From Symsagittifera roscoffensis (lineage: Eukaryota > Xenacoelomorpha > Acoela > Convolutidae), in NCBI RefSeq assembly GCF_963678635.1, contig NC_087068.1, positions 14,945,872-15,009,871 on the forward strand: DNA of 64,000 nt, read 5' to 3'. A model generated the notes under the pieces. That model saw only the letters and a list, made by a program, of their open reading frames with translations, did not search any database and was not told where the DNA came from. The translations under genes were made by a program, and so were the position numbers. Positions 1 to 13,453 of the stretch are shown here, one piece after another. Every line of letters starts with the position of its first letter. The stretch's first letter is position 1.

Positions 1-249
1 ATTGAAAGAATTTCTATTACAAAAGCAACAAATCTCATTCAAATGGGATTGATAAACCAGCGTAATTAATTTTTTAATATCAGACTCTTTTCTCTTAATT
101 TAATTGTAAGTTCAATGACAAAATTGAGCTATAATAGTAGATTGAGAGGCCACATATGCATCCGCTGGTAGTAATGTGACAATACCCCAACAAAGGGTCA
201 ACAAATTCAAAATTTTAAGTATTCAAATGAAAATTAACACTTTCGAAAA

Positions 250-1450
250 ATAGATAAAAGTCATATCTAAGAAAGAAAAAGGCGTTAAGCAGTCGCCATG
301 GGAGTCCCGACAAAAATCCTCAGAATACCTTGAAAGCACCTCGTCATAGTGTTGAGTATTTCGAACATGGAAATTATTTTAGATCGTAAGCTTTTAGATA
401 ATTTTGAAAAAGCATAAAATACGGCTATCTCAGAAACTAAAATGATTTGAGCAGTCAAACTTGGAGGCACTGTTGAGTGAAGAGTTTCAAATTTTGAATA
501 ACTTTTGAAGGCAAGTTTTCCAATCCCTGACAGTACCTCGACAGCATCTAAATTTTTTCAAAGTTTCTGAAAAAATCAAAAAAATTTCAAATCTCGGAAC
601 ATCAATGTCAAAGATTTGAGCAGTCACATTTAGGTGCAAGATTTGCAGCGACTGAGAGTACACTGACAGCACCTCACGCTATTCAGTTGAGTTTTTATAT
701 ATCTGTTATTTAAAAAAATTAAAAACGTCGTATCTCGGAAACTAAAAAGATTTGTGCAGTCATATTTTAAGGCAAGATTTGGAACCCCCTGGAGTAATCT
801 GACAGCACCTAATTACAGGGTCCAGAATTTCAACTTTCGTCATGTTTTAAAATAAATTCACTTAATTTTTTTTTGAAAAAACCGTAAAAAAAACGTCATA
901 GCTCGGAAACTAAAAGCATTTGAGCAGTCATATTTGAAGGCGCAATTTGTAAACCCTGAGAGTAACCTCACAATACCCAACTGCAGGGTTGACTATTTTA
1001 ACACAGAAGTGAAGCTGCATTTTGCAAACAAGCGACAAAAAGTAGCTCCAAAAAGTCAAACACTAAAAACTGAAAAAGCAAAAATCTCTGCTAGGCTCCG
1101 GCGTCTGCTCTATGGTCACTACACAGTTTTTAAATAGCCACAAAAAAACAATCAAAACAAACTTAGGGTCCAGTCCCAGCTGGAGGTAACTGTTTGTTAA
1201 AAAAAACTTGAAAAATTTTAGAAAAACTTAGAAAAAACGTAAAAGACCGCATATCTCAGTAACTAAAATGATTTGAGCAGTCAAATTTGGAGGCAAGATC
1301 TGCAACCGCTGAGAGTACCCAGAAAGCATCCCACTGTAGAGTTGAGAATTTCAAAAAACGTTTTTGAAGGCAAAATTTAAAACCGCTGAGAGTACCTCGA
1401 CATCACCTGACAAAAGGGTTAGCAATTTCAAACTTTGTAGAATTTTCTAT
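250..1450. repeat. Degenerate tandem repeats
   Basis: Diverged copies of one motif recur about every 140-170 bases: a phrase like 'ctcggaaactaaaa' followed by 'gatttgagcagtca', then 'aaggcaagattt', then 'gagagtacctcgacagcacc'. Copies are visible near 430, 593, 733, 901 and 1255, with a weaker one near 260. No conserved reading frame runs through them. The rest of 1-3654 holds no exon I can recognise, only AT-rich sequence and further repeats. Confidence 0.6.
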
Positions 1451-2514
1451 AAAATAAGCGTAGCAAAAATAATATTGGAAAAATTCACGCACCTAGATCT
1501 TTCCATTGAACCCATCGTCTCCAATTTAGCAGAATGGTTTTAGAGAAAATCAAAAGTTTCCAAAAAATAGTCAAAATTTCAAAATTGGACAATTTTTATT
1601 TCTATAACTTTTTTCTACTAAAAAAAAAGCGCTGCCGTTTTCATTTATGCATGAAAATTCCTAACACCGTTTCTTGCGACTGAAATTTTGATCTCAGATT
1701 TCTTTTTCGGTACGGTAGATTTCAAGAAAAAAATATATTTTCGAAGAAACTATCAACGGTTCAAAACTTGAGCATTTTCTAAGGTCATAATTATTCTCTA
1801 AATAAACATCGCGTAGCAGCTTCTGCCGTTGAGATTCGAATAACAATTTTTTTTTGAAGTCTGGTGATTTCAGATTTGGCAGGGTAACTTTTGAGAAAAT
1901 GAAAAAAAAAAATGCGTCAAAAAAACGCCCACTGCAAGTTTCGAATGCCGTCTGAACGGTTAAAAAAAGACTTGCAAAATATACTGCACACAAAGGAGTA
2001 GACAGTCTTTCCATCGGTTTAACAACCAGTTTTGTGAAAACCATGGTGCCACCAAAAGTAGCACCAATATTAGCGACTTGGGTTAGAAAAAAAAGTTGAC
2101 TTCGTATTAAGACACTACGTTTCGCTTGTGTAAATAATGACTGTGCCAAGAAAAGAGAAGGCCAGCAAACTAAGATAAAACACAACATCACAAATTTCTC
2201 CTGAACAAAAATAAGTAATCATTCACTTCGTCCATTTAGACTTAATCACGCATATCGATTTTCAATAAACAAAAAATATTAAACTATTTTTAATGCAGCA
2301 TTTTTCAAGATGATACCACTACACCTTAATTCAATAACGACAAAAATCAAATATAAAAATTTTAATTTTTTTTTGCTGATTGAGTTCGAAAAAAATTGCA
2401 GAAAAAAAAACAAAACAAAAACGAAACGCAATAAACTAAACAATATCTATATCTTTAAAAAACCAAGCTCCATTTTTTGTAGTTTTACTCTTGTTATTAG
2501 ACAGCAGAACTTGT

Positions 2515-2810
2515 ACAAAAAACAAAGCAGACAGACAGTTGTAAAAAAAGTCATTGAACGCAAGGAAACAGAAAAAAATTGACTTGTTGAAACTGTTTGA
2601 TAAAATTAGCCCAAATTGAGAATACTGGATCAAAAGGTATATTTTTATTCCGCTGGTATTTAGAAAAAAAAATCTTCTTTCAAAACCAAGTAATTCACGT
2701 TTTTCCTGGCCTTTATTTTTGCTGTTCGATAGTGGAGTTTGCCTTCCTTTTAACAAAGGAAATGAACTGAACTTTAAACGAAATCATAGTCAAACCGCAA
2801 AATTTCATGA
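2515..2810 (+). repeat. Interspersed repeat family R1, copy
   Basis: This is a copy of the roughly 0.5 kb family seen throughout the window. Landmarks in order are 'gtcattgaacgcaag', 'ctggatcaaaagg', a phrase like 'cacgtttttcctgg', 'gctgttcgatagtgg', 'gtttgccttccttttaac', 'gaaatgaactgaact' and 'gtcaaaccgc'. No protein is encoded. It lies downstream of the last Spinster exon found. Confidence 0.55.
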
Positions 2811-3654
2811 TGATAAAGATGGTCACCTGACTTATCCACTAAACCATAGCTACTTGGGCTAAACTACTTGCACACAAAATTGACACATGCTAGCTGCATT
2901 TCGCAATCACTGCTATTGGGAGCTCTAAAGTGCAACAACGGGCTTTGAAAAATAAAACAATTTACACTATACGGGATCAAAGCCAAGACTCAAGGTTTAG
3001 ACTAATGTTTTCACAACTGCTACCTAGCGACTAGATGTCTCTAGCGGCTAGATGTCTAAAAAGTAAACTCAAAATATAGCAAAAGTTTGCGCGTGTAAAC
3101 AAAAAATTGACGTGTGAACAAAAAATTGCTAATTGGAAAAAAGCAGATTTTTTATATCGCTGTAAAATCAATTTTTTTTTAGAATACGTTCAATTCGATT
3201 TTTCCGTGAGCTCAGTTTAACCTAACTTGCTGCGGATGTACACTTAGATATTGCACTAACTACTAAACCACAGCTCACAGCAGTAACTAAATATATCTTG
3301 CATAACGCTTGCTCATCGCAAGCTTAAAGAATATATTGCAAGAAGCCAATTAATATTTCAGCAGAACAAAATCTACCCAATCTAAATCAGGGGAAATTTG
3401 GTTTTCATTAACTACTTAAAATAAAAATGAACACACTTGAATAATATATATTTAGGAATGTTTATCGGAGGTAAAGCGTTCAGTGTCTCTCTCACGTAAT
3501 TTAGATGTCGCCGATTCAAAAATCATCGTGATGTATGCTCTTAATATCTAAGCACTGATATAGAACAAAAACTCCTGCATTTTACAATCATTTCCATGTA
3601 AACAGCAAGGCAGCACTAATTTTTTTCCCTTTACCTCTAGGACAATTAATCTAC

Positions 3655-6600
3655 CTGATTGAAATTAACAAGAACTGACCGGATGCAAGTGCTCTTCTAT
3701 TCGGCACAACACAGTCGATCAAAATCTTCGGAACAAGCGCCCAGTTCAAACACAGTGCGATTTCGCCCAATATCACAAACGGCCAAATAGCAGCTGGACA
3801 ATATTCCACGATAACAGCGACCATGAAGACCAGAGGACCTGCTGCTATCAGTCCATACGCAGCAACAAGTGGTTCTGCATTTGACCTCCTTCTTAGATAT
3901 ATTTTGGCGGCAAACGCTCCTAAGGCTACTCCTATCACACCACACGCACACGTGACTGCACCGAAGCCGAATGATATGACTGTGTTGCTCGGGTTCTGGC
4001 CTAGAAAGAAAGTTCATGTTGATTGAAAGTAACTGTTATCAATCATTTTGCCCATTAGTCATGTATATCGACCTTACAATGACAAAAAAAAACATGAAAT
4101 TATGTCGAACGCCGCGTTTTTAAAGGAAAAAATTAGGCTGAAAGTTCAAATTACGTTATTCTTCAAATGAAAAAAACACAAAATACACTGAACAAAATAT
4201 ATTCATTGCGTGCCTATTTTTTCCGTTATGAATAATCACAGTCTTGCATTAACCACAGTTTGTTTTTTTAAATGCACTTTTGAAAAGCATAATTTTTACA
4301 GGAGAATATTTTTTACCGAATGTGAACTGTTAAAAAAAGCATTCACTAACCAATTTGCATGAAAAATATTCATTCCTCTGGTTCATCGAGAGCAGTCAAC
4401 CACAAGAATAGCAATTCAACCCAAAAAAATTTTCAATAATTTCGAATTTAAGTTTTTACGAAGTTGCCTCTGGTATTCAAGTTATACTGACATTAAAATC
4501 CGCCCTTGAATGTGAAAGAAGAAAAGTTGATCAACTTTTTTCCTTTCCCATTAACGGGCGGATTTAAATGTGAGTACAACTTGAATATTAGAGGTAACTT
4601 CGAAGACACTCACCTTGTGCTAGATATGCATCTTCTAAGAATACCGGAGCCCAAAATGAGAGACAACCCAACACATATGTAACTGAAGTGTAAGCCACAG
4701 TAACAGCTACTGCAGTTTTATTCTTGAACAAGTACATCACATCGTCTTTGAGCGAAGTCTCCACTTTTATTTCCAGCCCGTTATCATTCGAAGCCTCCCG
4801 GGCACCCCTCGCTGGTTCCGGAACGAAAAACGCCGCCAAGATAACTGCGATTACGCCTAGAGTGGGAGTGACCCGTAAAGACCATTGCCAGGCACTGTCA
4901 TGGTCGGCACCGGCATCCTTCGCAATTGAAGTTGTGAGTGACCCAAGAATGTAACCGAAGCCGGCTCCAAATGGAGCAGCGAATGAGAATACAGATAGAG
5001 CGACCATTCTTTCTGACTCGGAAAATAAGTCGCCTGAAATATATAACAAGAAATTTTCAAAAAAAAAGATGAAATTGTTCAAAGGAATTTAGTTTGAGTT
5101 TACTTTAATTCCTAAATATTGATAATTTTCATTCAAATAAAGATAGGTAATAATGTGTCAACAGCAACTAATTTTGGTGCAACGAATTTCAACTTAACCT
5201 TGGAATACAACTGCCGAAGTTTCGGGAAATTCCAATATCGAGTTTTTTAAATGCTCGCTCCTCAAGAACCTCCTAACAGATTTTTCTCCCGATTCACAAA
5301 ACAATCGAAGAATTTCACCTGCGGTATATTGGCCCATTTTAAGACAAGTTTCTCAAAGAAAAAGAATCACAGATGAAAACTGACCAATCAGAGCTGGCGA
5401 TACTGTGATATAGCTTGACTCTCCAACTCCCACTAGTCCCCTCAACATGAGGAATAGCCAGAAGTGATGCGGCCCCACAAATGAGCCCATCAGAGTGAAG
5501 AAAGACCAGGCGAGGATGCCCCCTATGAGGATGTACTTGCGGGTGAACCTGTCCCCCAGGTAACCAAACAGGGGTGCACAGCACATGTAGACTAGAATGA
5601 ACACTGTCTGGATTAGTCCCCCCTGAGTGTCGTTGATTTTGAAATAGTCCTGAATGTCAGAAAGTACTCCTGCTATCGTGTACCTGAACAGGCATCCAAT
5701 CAAATGAAAAACAAGCTAAATGCTCTTAATATGAAGCAGAAGAATAAATTTATCAAAGTAATGTTTCTATATTTTAAAAGGATACGCAACGAGATCAGCT
5801 ACAAGCTTCAAGGCTACCTTACTTAAGAAACTTTGAAAAACGAAGCAAAAACTGGGATGAGCAACGAGTGATCCGAGCGAGGCTCGAAACTATGTTTTTC
5901 GCGAGACAAACAGACGCGGAACCATTATGCGATGATGCATTCGAAATAATCTAATCAATATATCAAACAACTATAAACTGAAAATAAGGATAGCCGGTTA
6001 CTAAACAAGCAGCACAATGTTCCGACAATAATCTTAAAATACAAAAAAAAAATGTTTTTTATTCTTTCAAATTAGTATAGCTTTTTTTAACAAGGTGCGA
6101 TAAAAGGATCTGAACGAGAAACAACTTCAAACACTTGATTATCAAACAACTTCATTACTAGAATAAAACTAAATGGAAACTTGTGGCAAATTTTAGAGCA
6201 TTGACCACGCTCAAACTTGTCGTAAGAGTCACTGCTGGTCCCATAAAAAATTACACTATTTTGAATCAAAAGCTGAAATCAAAATATTAGTACAAAGAGG
6301 CGAAGCCGAGCTTCGAGCCACTTGCGATACAATACAAAACAGCCACTAAATCGAAAAAAAAAATCAGAAATGCCGAAATCTATCAAAACTAATGAAAAAA
6401 GTATTAAAAACCCACATCAAGACAATAAAGGTAAAAATAAAATCAGAAGAAAACTTACCAAGCTGTAATCAAGCCAAAAATACCTGAGAGGAAACCTTTA
6501 AGCCGAAAAAATTCTGAAAAAAGACAATCTAATAAAAAATTTTATCCCCCATTCCGCTCAATACGCACAAGCACACAAAAAATTTTTTGCATATCAAACG

Positions 6601-9600
6601 ACAAAATATGAGGCCAATATACTGATAAAAAAATAGGCCGGAACTTATTAAACCGAGAAGAAAAAAGGAACAAAAAAAGGAAAAAGAAGAAATTTAAAAA
6701 AAAGACTTAAAAACTGATAACAAGCTTTTAAAGTCGCATCCCCTTCATTATACACGCGTACAACTTTTTATTGCTTTTTATAGGACGCAATATAAGCCCA
6801 ATGAGTCAAAAAATATAGTTCGCAATTTATTCAACCGAGAAAAAAGAAAAAAAACAATGAGAATGAAAAAAAATTCAAAAATCAAATATCCAAGAACTCA
6901 AAAAACTGAACAAAAATCTGCAAAAGCTAATGAACTATTTTATTTGCACCAAAAAGAGTGCTATAAGTACAGCCTATCGTAAAATCAAAAACAAAAAATT
7001 TTGTTACTTTAAATGCGAAAAAAAATTTCTAAAATTTTTTGTGTTTATTTTTTTCATTTTATTAAAAGAGTCAAGAACAGTCTTATTTCCACAATTTGAT
7101 TTAAAGAACTCAATCACTACCAAATAATACCAAAGAAAATTCATTAGGAAAGGAAACATTAGGAAAGGAAACCGACATAATTAAAGCCGACCGATCTCAG
7201 TGCCGAAAATGTACCAAAAATATTAGAAACCTACCAAAACTAATTTGCTAATCTTTAACATAACAACAAAATGCCGCGTCGTAACTGCATGGAGCTTATA
7301 AAAAATACCACGTTAAGCATCGATGCACTTTTTACTATTGATACCATTGGAAACAAGGTACCACTAGAGCTGAGTCCTGAGCCTAAAGTTATTTACGGGG
7401 AAGTCTACTACCCGATTGCAATACCCTTGCTTATCGCAAGGGTAACAAAATAGTAGCAGATGAGGGGTCTCTGAGCACAAAAAGATGCAATTTACATTAA
7501 ACTTCATTTTGTGAAGATAGTTTAACAGTACCACTTTGAATTTGAAAGAGGATTAGAACAGACTAGAAATTGTCATTTCAAACGCAAATTCAACATAGCA
7601 CTAATAAAAAACTTTCCAAAAATGGAATTTTAAGTAAATTGCATCTCTTAATAGCTAGAGATCACCTCGTCTGCCACTATAAAAGTAATTATGATTTAAG
7701 CTTTCGATTCAATATAGTGTACTTTATTATGGGAGCATAAAGACTCTTACAATTTTCAGTTTGTTCTATGCTTAAAAACTTGCAACAAGGTTCCATCTAG
7801 CTGTAAATATTCTTTAACAAAATGATTCATCTAAATTGGAGACATTTAGTCCCAAAATAAGTTGAACAGTCAAGTCGAAACGCAGAAAAATTAAGTATGT
7901 AATTGAAACATCCATGAGTTTAAATGGGTACTCCTCGCAAAGATGTACATCAAAGAGAAAATAGATTCGTATTATCGTCAGAACGAAAAAAAAAATCAAG
8001 TCTTTTCTCACGAAAATAATGGGTCGTTTTTGTAGACAAGAAACAGTAATATGTCTGCGATCGAATCCTGAAAAAACTCTTGCCTTTCGGGGATGAGATT
8101 ATTTACGCTAATTATACAAATTGCATTCTATTACTCAATTAACTTTTCAGCCAATCAAATGCTTACAAGCAAACAAGGAAAAAACGTTATTCATCTTGAA
8201 ACAAGTGGAGATCTTGAAAGTGGAGATTCGACCCCGTGAGCAAAGTTATTTACGGGAAAAAAATCTAGTACCCGATTGAAATACCCTTGCTTATCGCAAA
8301 GGTAGTAAATAAAACCACATCTGAAATTTCCTAAAGGTACAGAAACACCTTGATTAAAAATAAATTAGAAAAGTAAACAATAAGACTTAAAATTTAAAAC
8401 TTTTGCAGCGGTGGATTCCACCCTACGACCGCAAGATTTAGAGTCCCTTGTCCTCGCAACTGCGCCACAAGGCCTTAACAATTACAAACAATAGTCACCA
8501 ATAAAGCAGCTATATATGCTAGTAAATTGACAATGCAAAGCAGCAAAAGTGGCACCAAATACAAAGACATAATTTGGCCATCGAGTACCAAGCAAAAATA
8601 TGTAAAAATTATGCATTTCAAAAAATTGCGAGATATACTGAAATGAAAAATTTTTGAAATCGAGTTTTTATGACTGTACTATTGAAACAAATAGCTTTTT
8701 TCGGTTCATTGCACCACATGTGTTAAATAATTACTATTCTAATTGCAAAGCACCTGCTTTGAAACTGCCAATGCAGCTATTTTCAAAAATGCCACCAAAA
8801 ATAGCACTATTATATGCGACTTAGATTGGAGAAAAAGAATAGTCGTTCTATTACACTATGCTAGCTAATGTAAAGATGTAGACCCACTATCACTTCACTA
8901 GCTTTAGACCAGCTGTTTGACTAAAGCTGTTAACTGTTAATAGTGCAAGTTGGGTAGAAGTGAACATCTTAAAAGTGAAGATTCGATCCCGTGAGCAAAG
9001 TTATTTAAGGGGAAAAAATCTAGTCCCCGATTGAAATACCCTTGCTTATCGCAAGGGTAGTAAGAAAATCAAACCTGAAATTTCCTAAAGGTGCAGAAAC
9101 ACCTTATTTAAAATTTTGCAGAGAAACAACCTGCATATCCAACAGGAGCAATTGCGCATAAGATTTTGCTATAATCTCTGATAAAATTGACAAAATCAAA
9201 AAAATGAAAGCAAAATTTTCAATCAATTTTCATATACGAAAACCAATTTCCTGGACCTCGTGCCACACCTCTTCGTAAAAGAAATCGTCCAGTCAAAATT
9301 GTAAAAAAAAAATCTGCAAATATATGATTTTTTTCAAAAACTTCGACATTAAAACAATCGATATGCAATCGAATTGAGTCGATTAAAAGAAAATTGCTTG
9401 ACCATAAAACACAGAAACAGATTTAAATTAAAACTAATTCGACGCACTGATAGATCTAGAAAAAATAAATCAGAAACAAGCATCTGAAAAAAAAGAGATC
9501 TAAAAATGATTTCTTTTAATTTCAAAAAAATTAATGATTCTAACAGATAACTTTGGATTAAAAATAAGGTAACATTTTTCAGCCACTGGAAAATACTTTA

Positions 9601-12600
9601 AAAATCTAGCAAAACAAGTTAAAGAAACAAAACACCCGTCAAGCTAAACAGACAAAATAGGGACGCAATCAATAAAGCCAAAAATATCAACCTATATCCG
9701 AAACTTCTTTATACACAAAATGAAATGAGAAAAAAAACAATCAGCCTCGAAAATTAAGAATTTTGCAGCGGCGGATTTGATCCTACGACCGCAAGATTAA
9801 GAGTCCCTTGTCCTCGCAACTGCGCCAAGACGCCTTAACAATTAAACAACAGAGGCCTTAACAATTACAAAAAATTGTCACCAATAAAGCAGCTATTTAT
9901 GCTAGTAAATTACCAATATTCATTGCAGCAAAAACGGCACCAAATACAAATAGACGTAATTTTGCCATCAAGCATCAAGCCAAATTATGTTAAAAATATA
10001 AATTTCAAAAAATTGCGAGATATACTGAAATTTCTGAAATCCAAATACAAAGACATAATTTGGCCATCGAGTATCAAGAAAAAATTTATTAAAAAAAATG
10101 CATTTCAAAAAATTGCGAGATATACTGAAATGAAAAATTTCTGAAATCGAGTTTTTATGACTGTACTATCGAAACAAATAGCTTTTTTCGGTTAATTGCA
10201 CCACATGTGTTGAATAATTACTATTCTAATTGCAAAGCACCTGCTTTGAAACTGCCAATGCAGCTATTTTCAAAAATGCCACCAAAAATAGCACTAATAA
10301 ATGCGACTTAGATTGGAGAAAAAGAATAGTCGTTCTATTACACTATGCTAGCTAATGTAAAGATGTAGACCCACTATCTTTTCACTAGCTTTAGACCAGC
10401 TGTTCGACTAAAGCTTTTAACTGTTAATAGTGCAAGTTGGGTAGAAGTGAACATCTTGAAAGTGGAGATTCGATCCCGTGAGCAAAGTTATTTACGGGGA
10501 AAAATCTAGTTCCCGAGTGAAATGCTCTTGCTTATCGCAAAGGGAGTAAGAAAACCAAACCTGAAATTTCCTAAAGGTACAGAAACACCTTGTTTAAAAA
10601 TTTGCAGAGAAACAACCTGCATACCCAACAGGAGCAATTGCGCATAAGATGTTGCTATAATCTCTGATTTTAATGACAAAAGCAAAAAAATGAAAGCTAA
10701 ATTTGCAATCAATTTTCATATAAGAAAACCAATTTCCTGGACCTCATGCCAGACTAGCCACATCTCTTCGTAAAAAAATCGTCCAGTCAAAATTGCAAAA
10801 AAAAATTGGAAAAGTATGATTTTTTCAAAAATTTCGACATTAAAACAATACGATATGCAATCGAATTGAGTCGATTAAAAAGACAGTTGCTTGACCATAA
10901 AACACAGAAACAGATTTGAATTAAAACTAATTCGACGCACTGACAGATCTAGAAAAACTAAATCAGAAACAAGCATCTGAAAAAAAGATCTCTCAAAAAG
11001 ATTTCTTGTAATTTCAAAAAATTAATGATTCTAACAGATAAATTTGGATTAAAAATAAGGTAATAAAGAGCTAAATTCAGCCACTGGAAAATACTTTAAA
11101 AATCTACCAAAACAAGTTAAAGAAACAAAACACCCGGCAAGCTAAACAGACAAAAATAGGGACACAATCAATAAAGCCAAAAAAATCAACCTATATCCGA
11201 AACTTCTTTATACAAAAAATGAAATGAGAAAAGAAAAACAATCAGCCTTGAAAATTAAAAATTTTGCAGCGGCGGATTCGATCCTACAACCGCAAGATTT
11301 AGAGTCCCTTGTCCTCGCAACTGCGCCAAGAGGCCTTAACAATTACAAACAATAGTCACCAATAAAGCAACTATTTATGCTAGTAAATTGCCAATTTTCA
11401 GCAAAAACGGCACCAAATACAAATAGACATAATTTCGCCATCAAGCATCAAGCCAAATTATGTTAAAAAAATATGCATTTCAAAAAATTGCGAGATATAC
11501 TGAAATAAAAAATTTCTGAAATCGAGATTTTATGATTGTACTATTAAAACAAATAGCTTTTTTCGGTTCATTGCACCAATTGTGTTAACTAATTACTATT
11601 CTAATGTCAAAGCACATACTTTGAAACTGCCAATGCAGCTATTTTCAAAAGTTCCACCAAAAATAGCACTAATATTTGCGACTCAGATTGGAGAAAAAGA
11701 ATAGTCGTTCTATTACACAACGCTAGCTAATGAAAAGGCGTAGACCCACTATCACTTCACTAGCTCTTGACCAGCTGTTCGACTAAAGCTGTTAATTGTT
11801 AACGGTGCAAATTGGGTAGAAGTGAAGATCTTGAAAGTGGAGATTCGATCCCCTGAGTAAAGTTATTTACGGGAAAAAATCTAGTACCCGATTGAAATAC
11901 CCTTGTTTATCGCAAAGGTAGTAAATAAAACCAAATCCCATACATTTTCATAATACATGTTTTTATCATACACGAATTATGATCAGTATTATTTAAAAAA
12001 TTTCGAGATCTACAAAAAACGTTTAAATTTTTCTACTGCTTTCATGTCTTTACATTTCATTCATTCATGCCGACGAATCAATAAAACTGTTTTTTTTTCT
12101 GAACCCAAAGTGTAACAAAGTGAAACAAAATAACTAAGTTGTTTAAGATAAAACTTGTGTTGGAGCATGAACAATCAATTCAAACCCAAATGAAATTGAG
12201 GTTGCTCTGGCTAAATAAGTTTGTCGTGAGAATGTCAGGTTGAAATCACCACAGGTTATCCGAGATAATTAAATTGATGAGGATTGAACAGACGGTTAGA
12301 TATTACCGCTTAAACAAATGGAAACCCAAGTGCGACAACTAAGTTAAAGAGCTTCTTCAATCGAGATAAGCAATATATCGACAATATTCAAAATGTTATT
12401 GTTCATATCTTTTTATCATCACGCTGCTGGGGTCGTCTTCCATTTTTAACCAGGCTTCTATACTGCATATTATTAATAATGGAAACTCATGACAAAATGT
12501 AAATTCTTCCAATTCTTAAACATGTTTTTAGTGACATATTGTTCATTAGAAGTACGGAAATGAAAAAACTATGTCAAAAACAATACATCACGTTAGAGCG

Positions 12601-13453
12601 CTTTCAAGTTTCAGATTTTTTTTTATTTTGGTACCTTTTGCATACGTGTAACCCAATTAGTTAAAATGGATCAAATGGTAAACCGTTTGTTCCGCTGGAA
12701 AATTAGAAACCGATTTCGAAACATTGTATTTGAAATTTTCTCGCGCCATTTGCATTTTCGTAATTGGAGATCGTAATTTGCCTTCCTTTTGGCAGATGAC
12801 TTTGAATTGAATTGAAAAGGAAACAAAAAACCGCGCAAATACCAAGTTTAAGCATGATCAATTTTTTTCCTGAACAAAACCAACAAAATCACAAGGCCCA
12901 AATAAATTGTTTTCACTCTGTTCATTAACACTTAATGAAAAATTAGAGCATTTTAAGACCAAATCCCTTACATTTTCATAATACATGTTTTTATCATACA
13001 CGAATTATGATCAGTATTATTTAAAAAATTTCGAGATCTACAAAAAACGTTTAAATTTTGTAGATTTTTAAACGTTTGCATTTAAATATGTCGTGAAATT
13101 CTGTTGAGCCCCTGTTTAAGAACTACATGCATTTGTTTTGGTTATTTTTCAAAAAAAATAATAATATAGGCGTTTGAACTACTTTCATCGACTCTAAACA
13201 CACCCCTTCTTCACGTTCAGTATTGCGAAAACCAGCCGATACTGCATTAGTTGTAACAATGATTAGCACACCGCCTATCACATCTGAAGTCTTACCTGTC
13301 TGTGTAATTGAGGAAGTTGATACTGGTGAAAATCAAATGTGCAAAAATGGCCCTGCGACGCGTGATCACTTTTCCCTTGACTGAAACTGACAGCTGGTGC
13401 TGTTCATTGCCATTATGCTCAGCCTCTTCTTCGTTCGATCTTACTAACGACAT
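3655..13453 (-). CDS. SPNS: Spinster-family MFS transporter (partial, 3' exons not found)
   Basis: Spinster proteins are major-facilitator carriers of late endosomes and lysosomes; SPNS1 exports lysophospholipids and SPNS2 exports sphingosine-1-phosphate. Four exons join in frame: 13453-13296, 5683-5385, 5033-4614 and 4000-3655, about 407 codons. The start ATG at 13453 has an in-frame TGA two codons upstream. Exon 1 gives a short polar N-terminus and the first membrane helix ending INFLNYTDR. Exon 2 carries GYLGDRFTRK (MFS motif A) and RGLVGVGESSY, both typical of Spinster. Exon 3 covers helices 5-7 with WSLRVTPTLGV. Exon 4 gives four further helices and stops near NRRALASGQFLLISI, where human SPNS1 continues with the last two helices. 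The exon 4 donor could be GTAGAT (used here) or GTCAGT 31 bases earlier. Remaining exons are probably left of base 1. Assignment to SPNS1, 2 or 3 is open. Confidence 0.85.
4459..4602. repeat. Foldback (MITE-like) element
   Basis: Two inverted arms of roughly 55 bases face each other: 'cgaagttgcctctggtattc' on the left and the complement of 'gaggtaacttcg' on the right, including 'aaatccgccc' on one arm and 'gggcggattt' on the other. The centre is the palindrome 'aagttgatcaactt'. No coding capacity. It lies in the third Spinster intron, with its outer end about 11 bases from the exon 3 splice donor at 4613. A fragment with the same 'aaatccgcc' core appears near 20110. Confidence 0.7.
8210..11935. 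repeat. Tandem array of a ~1.4 kb unit with two tRNA-like modules
   Basis: Two marker modules alternate. Module P ('gcagcggcggattcgatcc' to 'gcgccaagaggcctta') lies at about 8406, 9772 and 11267. Module Q ('gagattcgatcccgtgagc' to 'cccttgcttatcgcaa') lies at about 8221, 8966, 10465 and 11840, with a partial copy at 7361. Unit lengths are therefore about 1.37-1.50 kb. The unit starting near 9772 has an extra internal duplication around 9950-10140. Read on the minus strand, both modules look tRNA-derived: P has an A-box-like TTGGCGCAGTTGCGAG and both have a B-box-like GGATCGAATC. The ends of P do not pair as an acceptor stem, so this is a repeat and not a set of tRNA genes. Confidence 0.7.
11930..13059. 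repeat. Pair of 102-bp near-identical direct repeats flanking ~0.9 kb
   Basis: The blocks 11930-12032 and 12958-13059 match apart from one visible difference (cccAtac versus cccTtac) and a one-base length difference in the terminal T run. Both start 'accaaatccc' and end 'acgtttaaatttt'. The left block begins exactly where the third unit of the 1.4 kb array stops matching. The interval holds part of an R1-family copy (about 12600-12850) and no gene. It could be a terminal-direct-repeat element, a local duplication or an assembly artefact. Confidence 0.6.

Larger units (their letters stand above)
5684..13295 (-). other. Spinster intron 1 (7.6 kb), repeat-filled
   Basis: This intron has a GTAAGA donor at 13295 and a TTCAG acceptor at 5684. 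It contains no other recognisable gene. It holds degenerate duplicated blocks at about 6540-6660 and 6735-6850, a short direct duplication of 'attaggaaaggaaac' near 7143, a partial tRNA-like module at 7361-7457, the 1.4 kb tandem array (8210-11935), and a pair of 102-bp direct repeats (11930-13059). A 'gaggcgaagcc' repeat at about 6297 recurs near 22298. Confidence 0.75.

Noticed and set aside
1694-2191. Minus-strand 165-codon ORF that could be a missing Spinster exon
   Set aside because: Its core is shared with dispersed repeats near 8790, 10280 and 11660, and it lacks the expected GDAGSPYLIG-type sequence.
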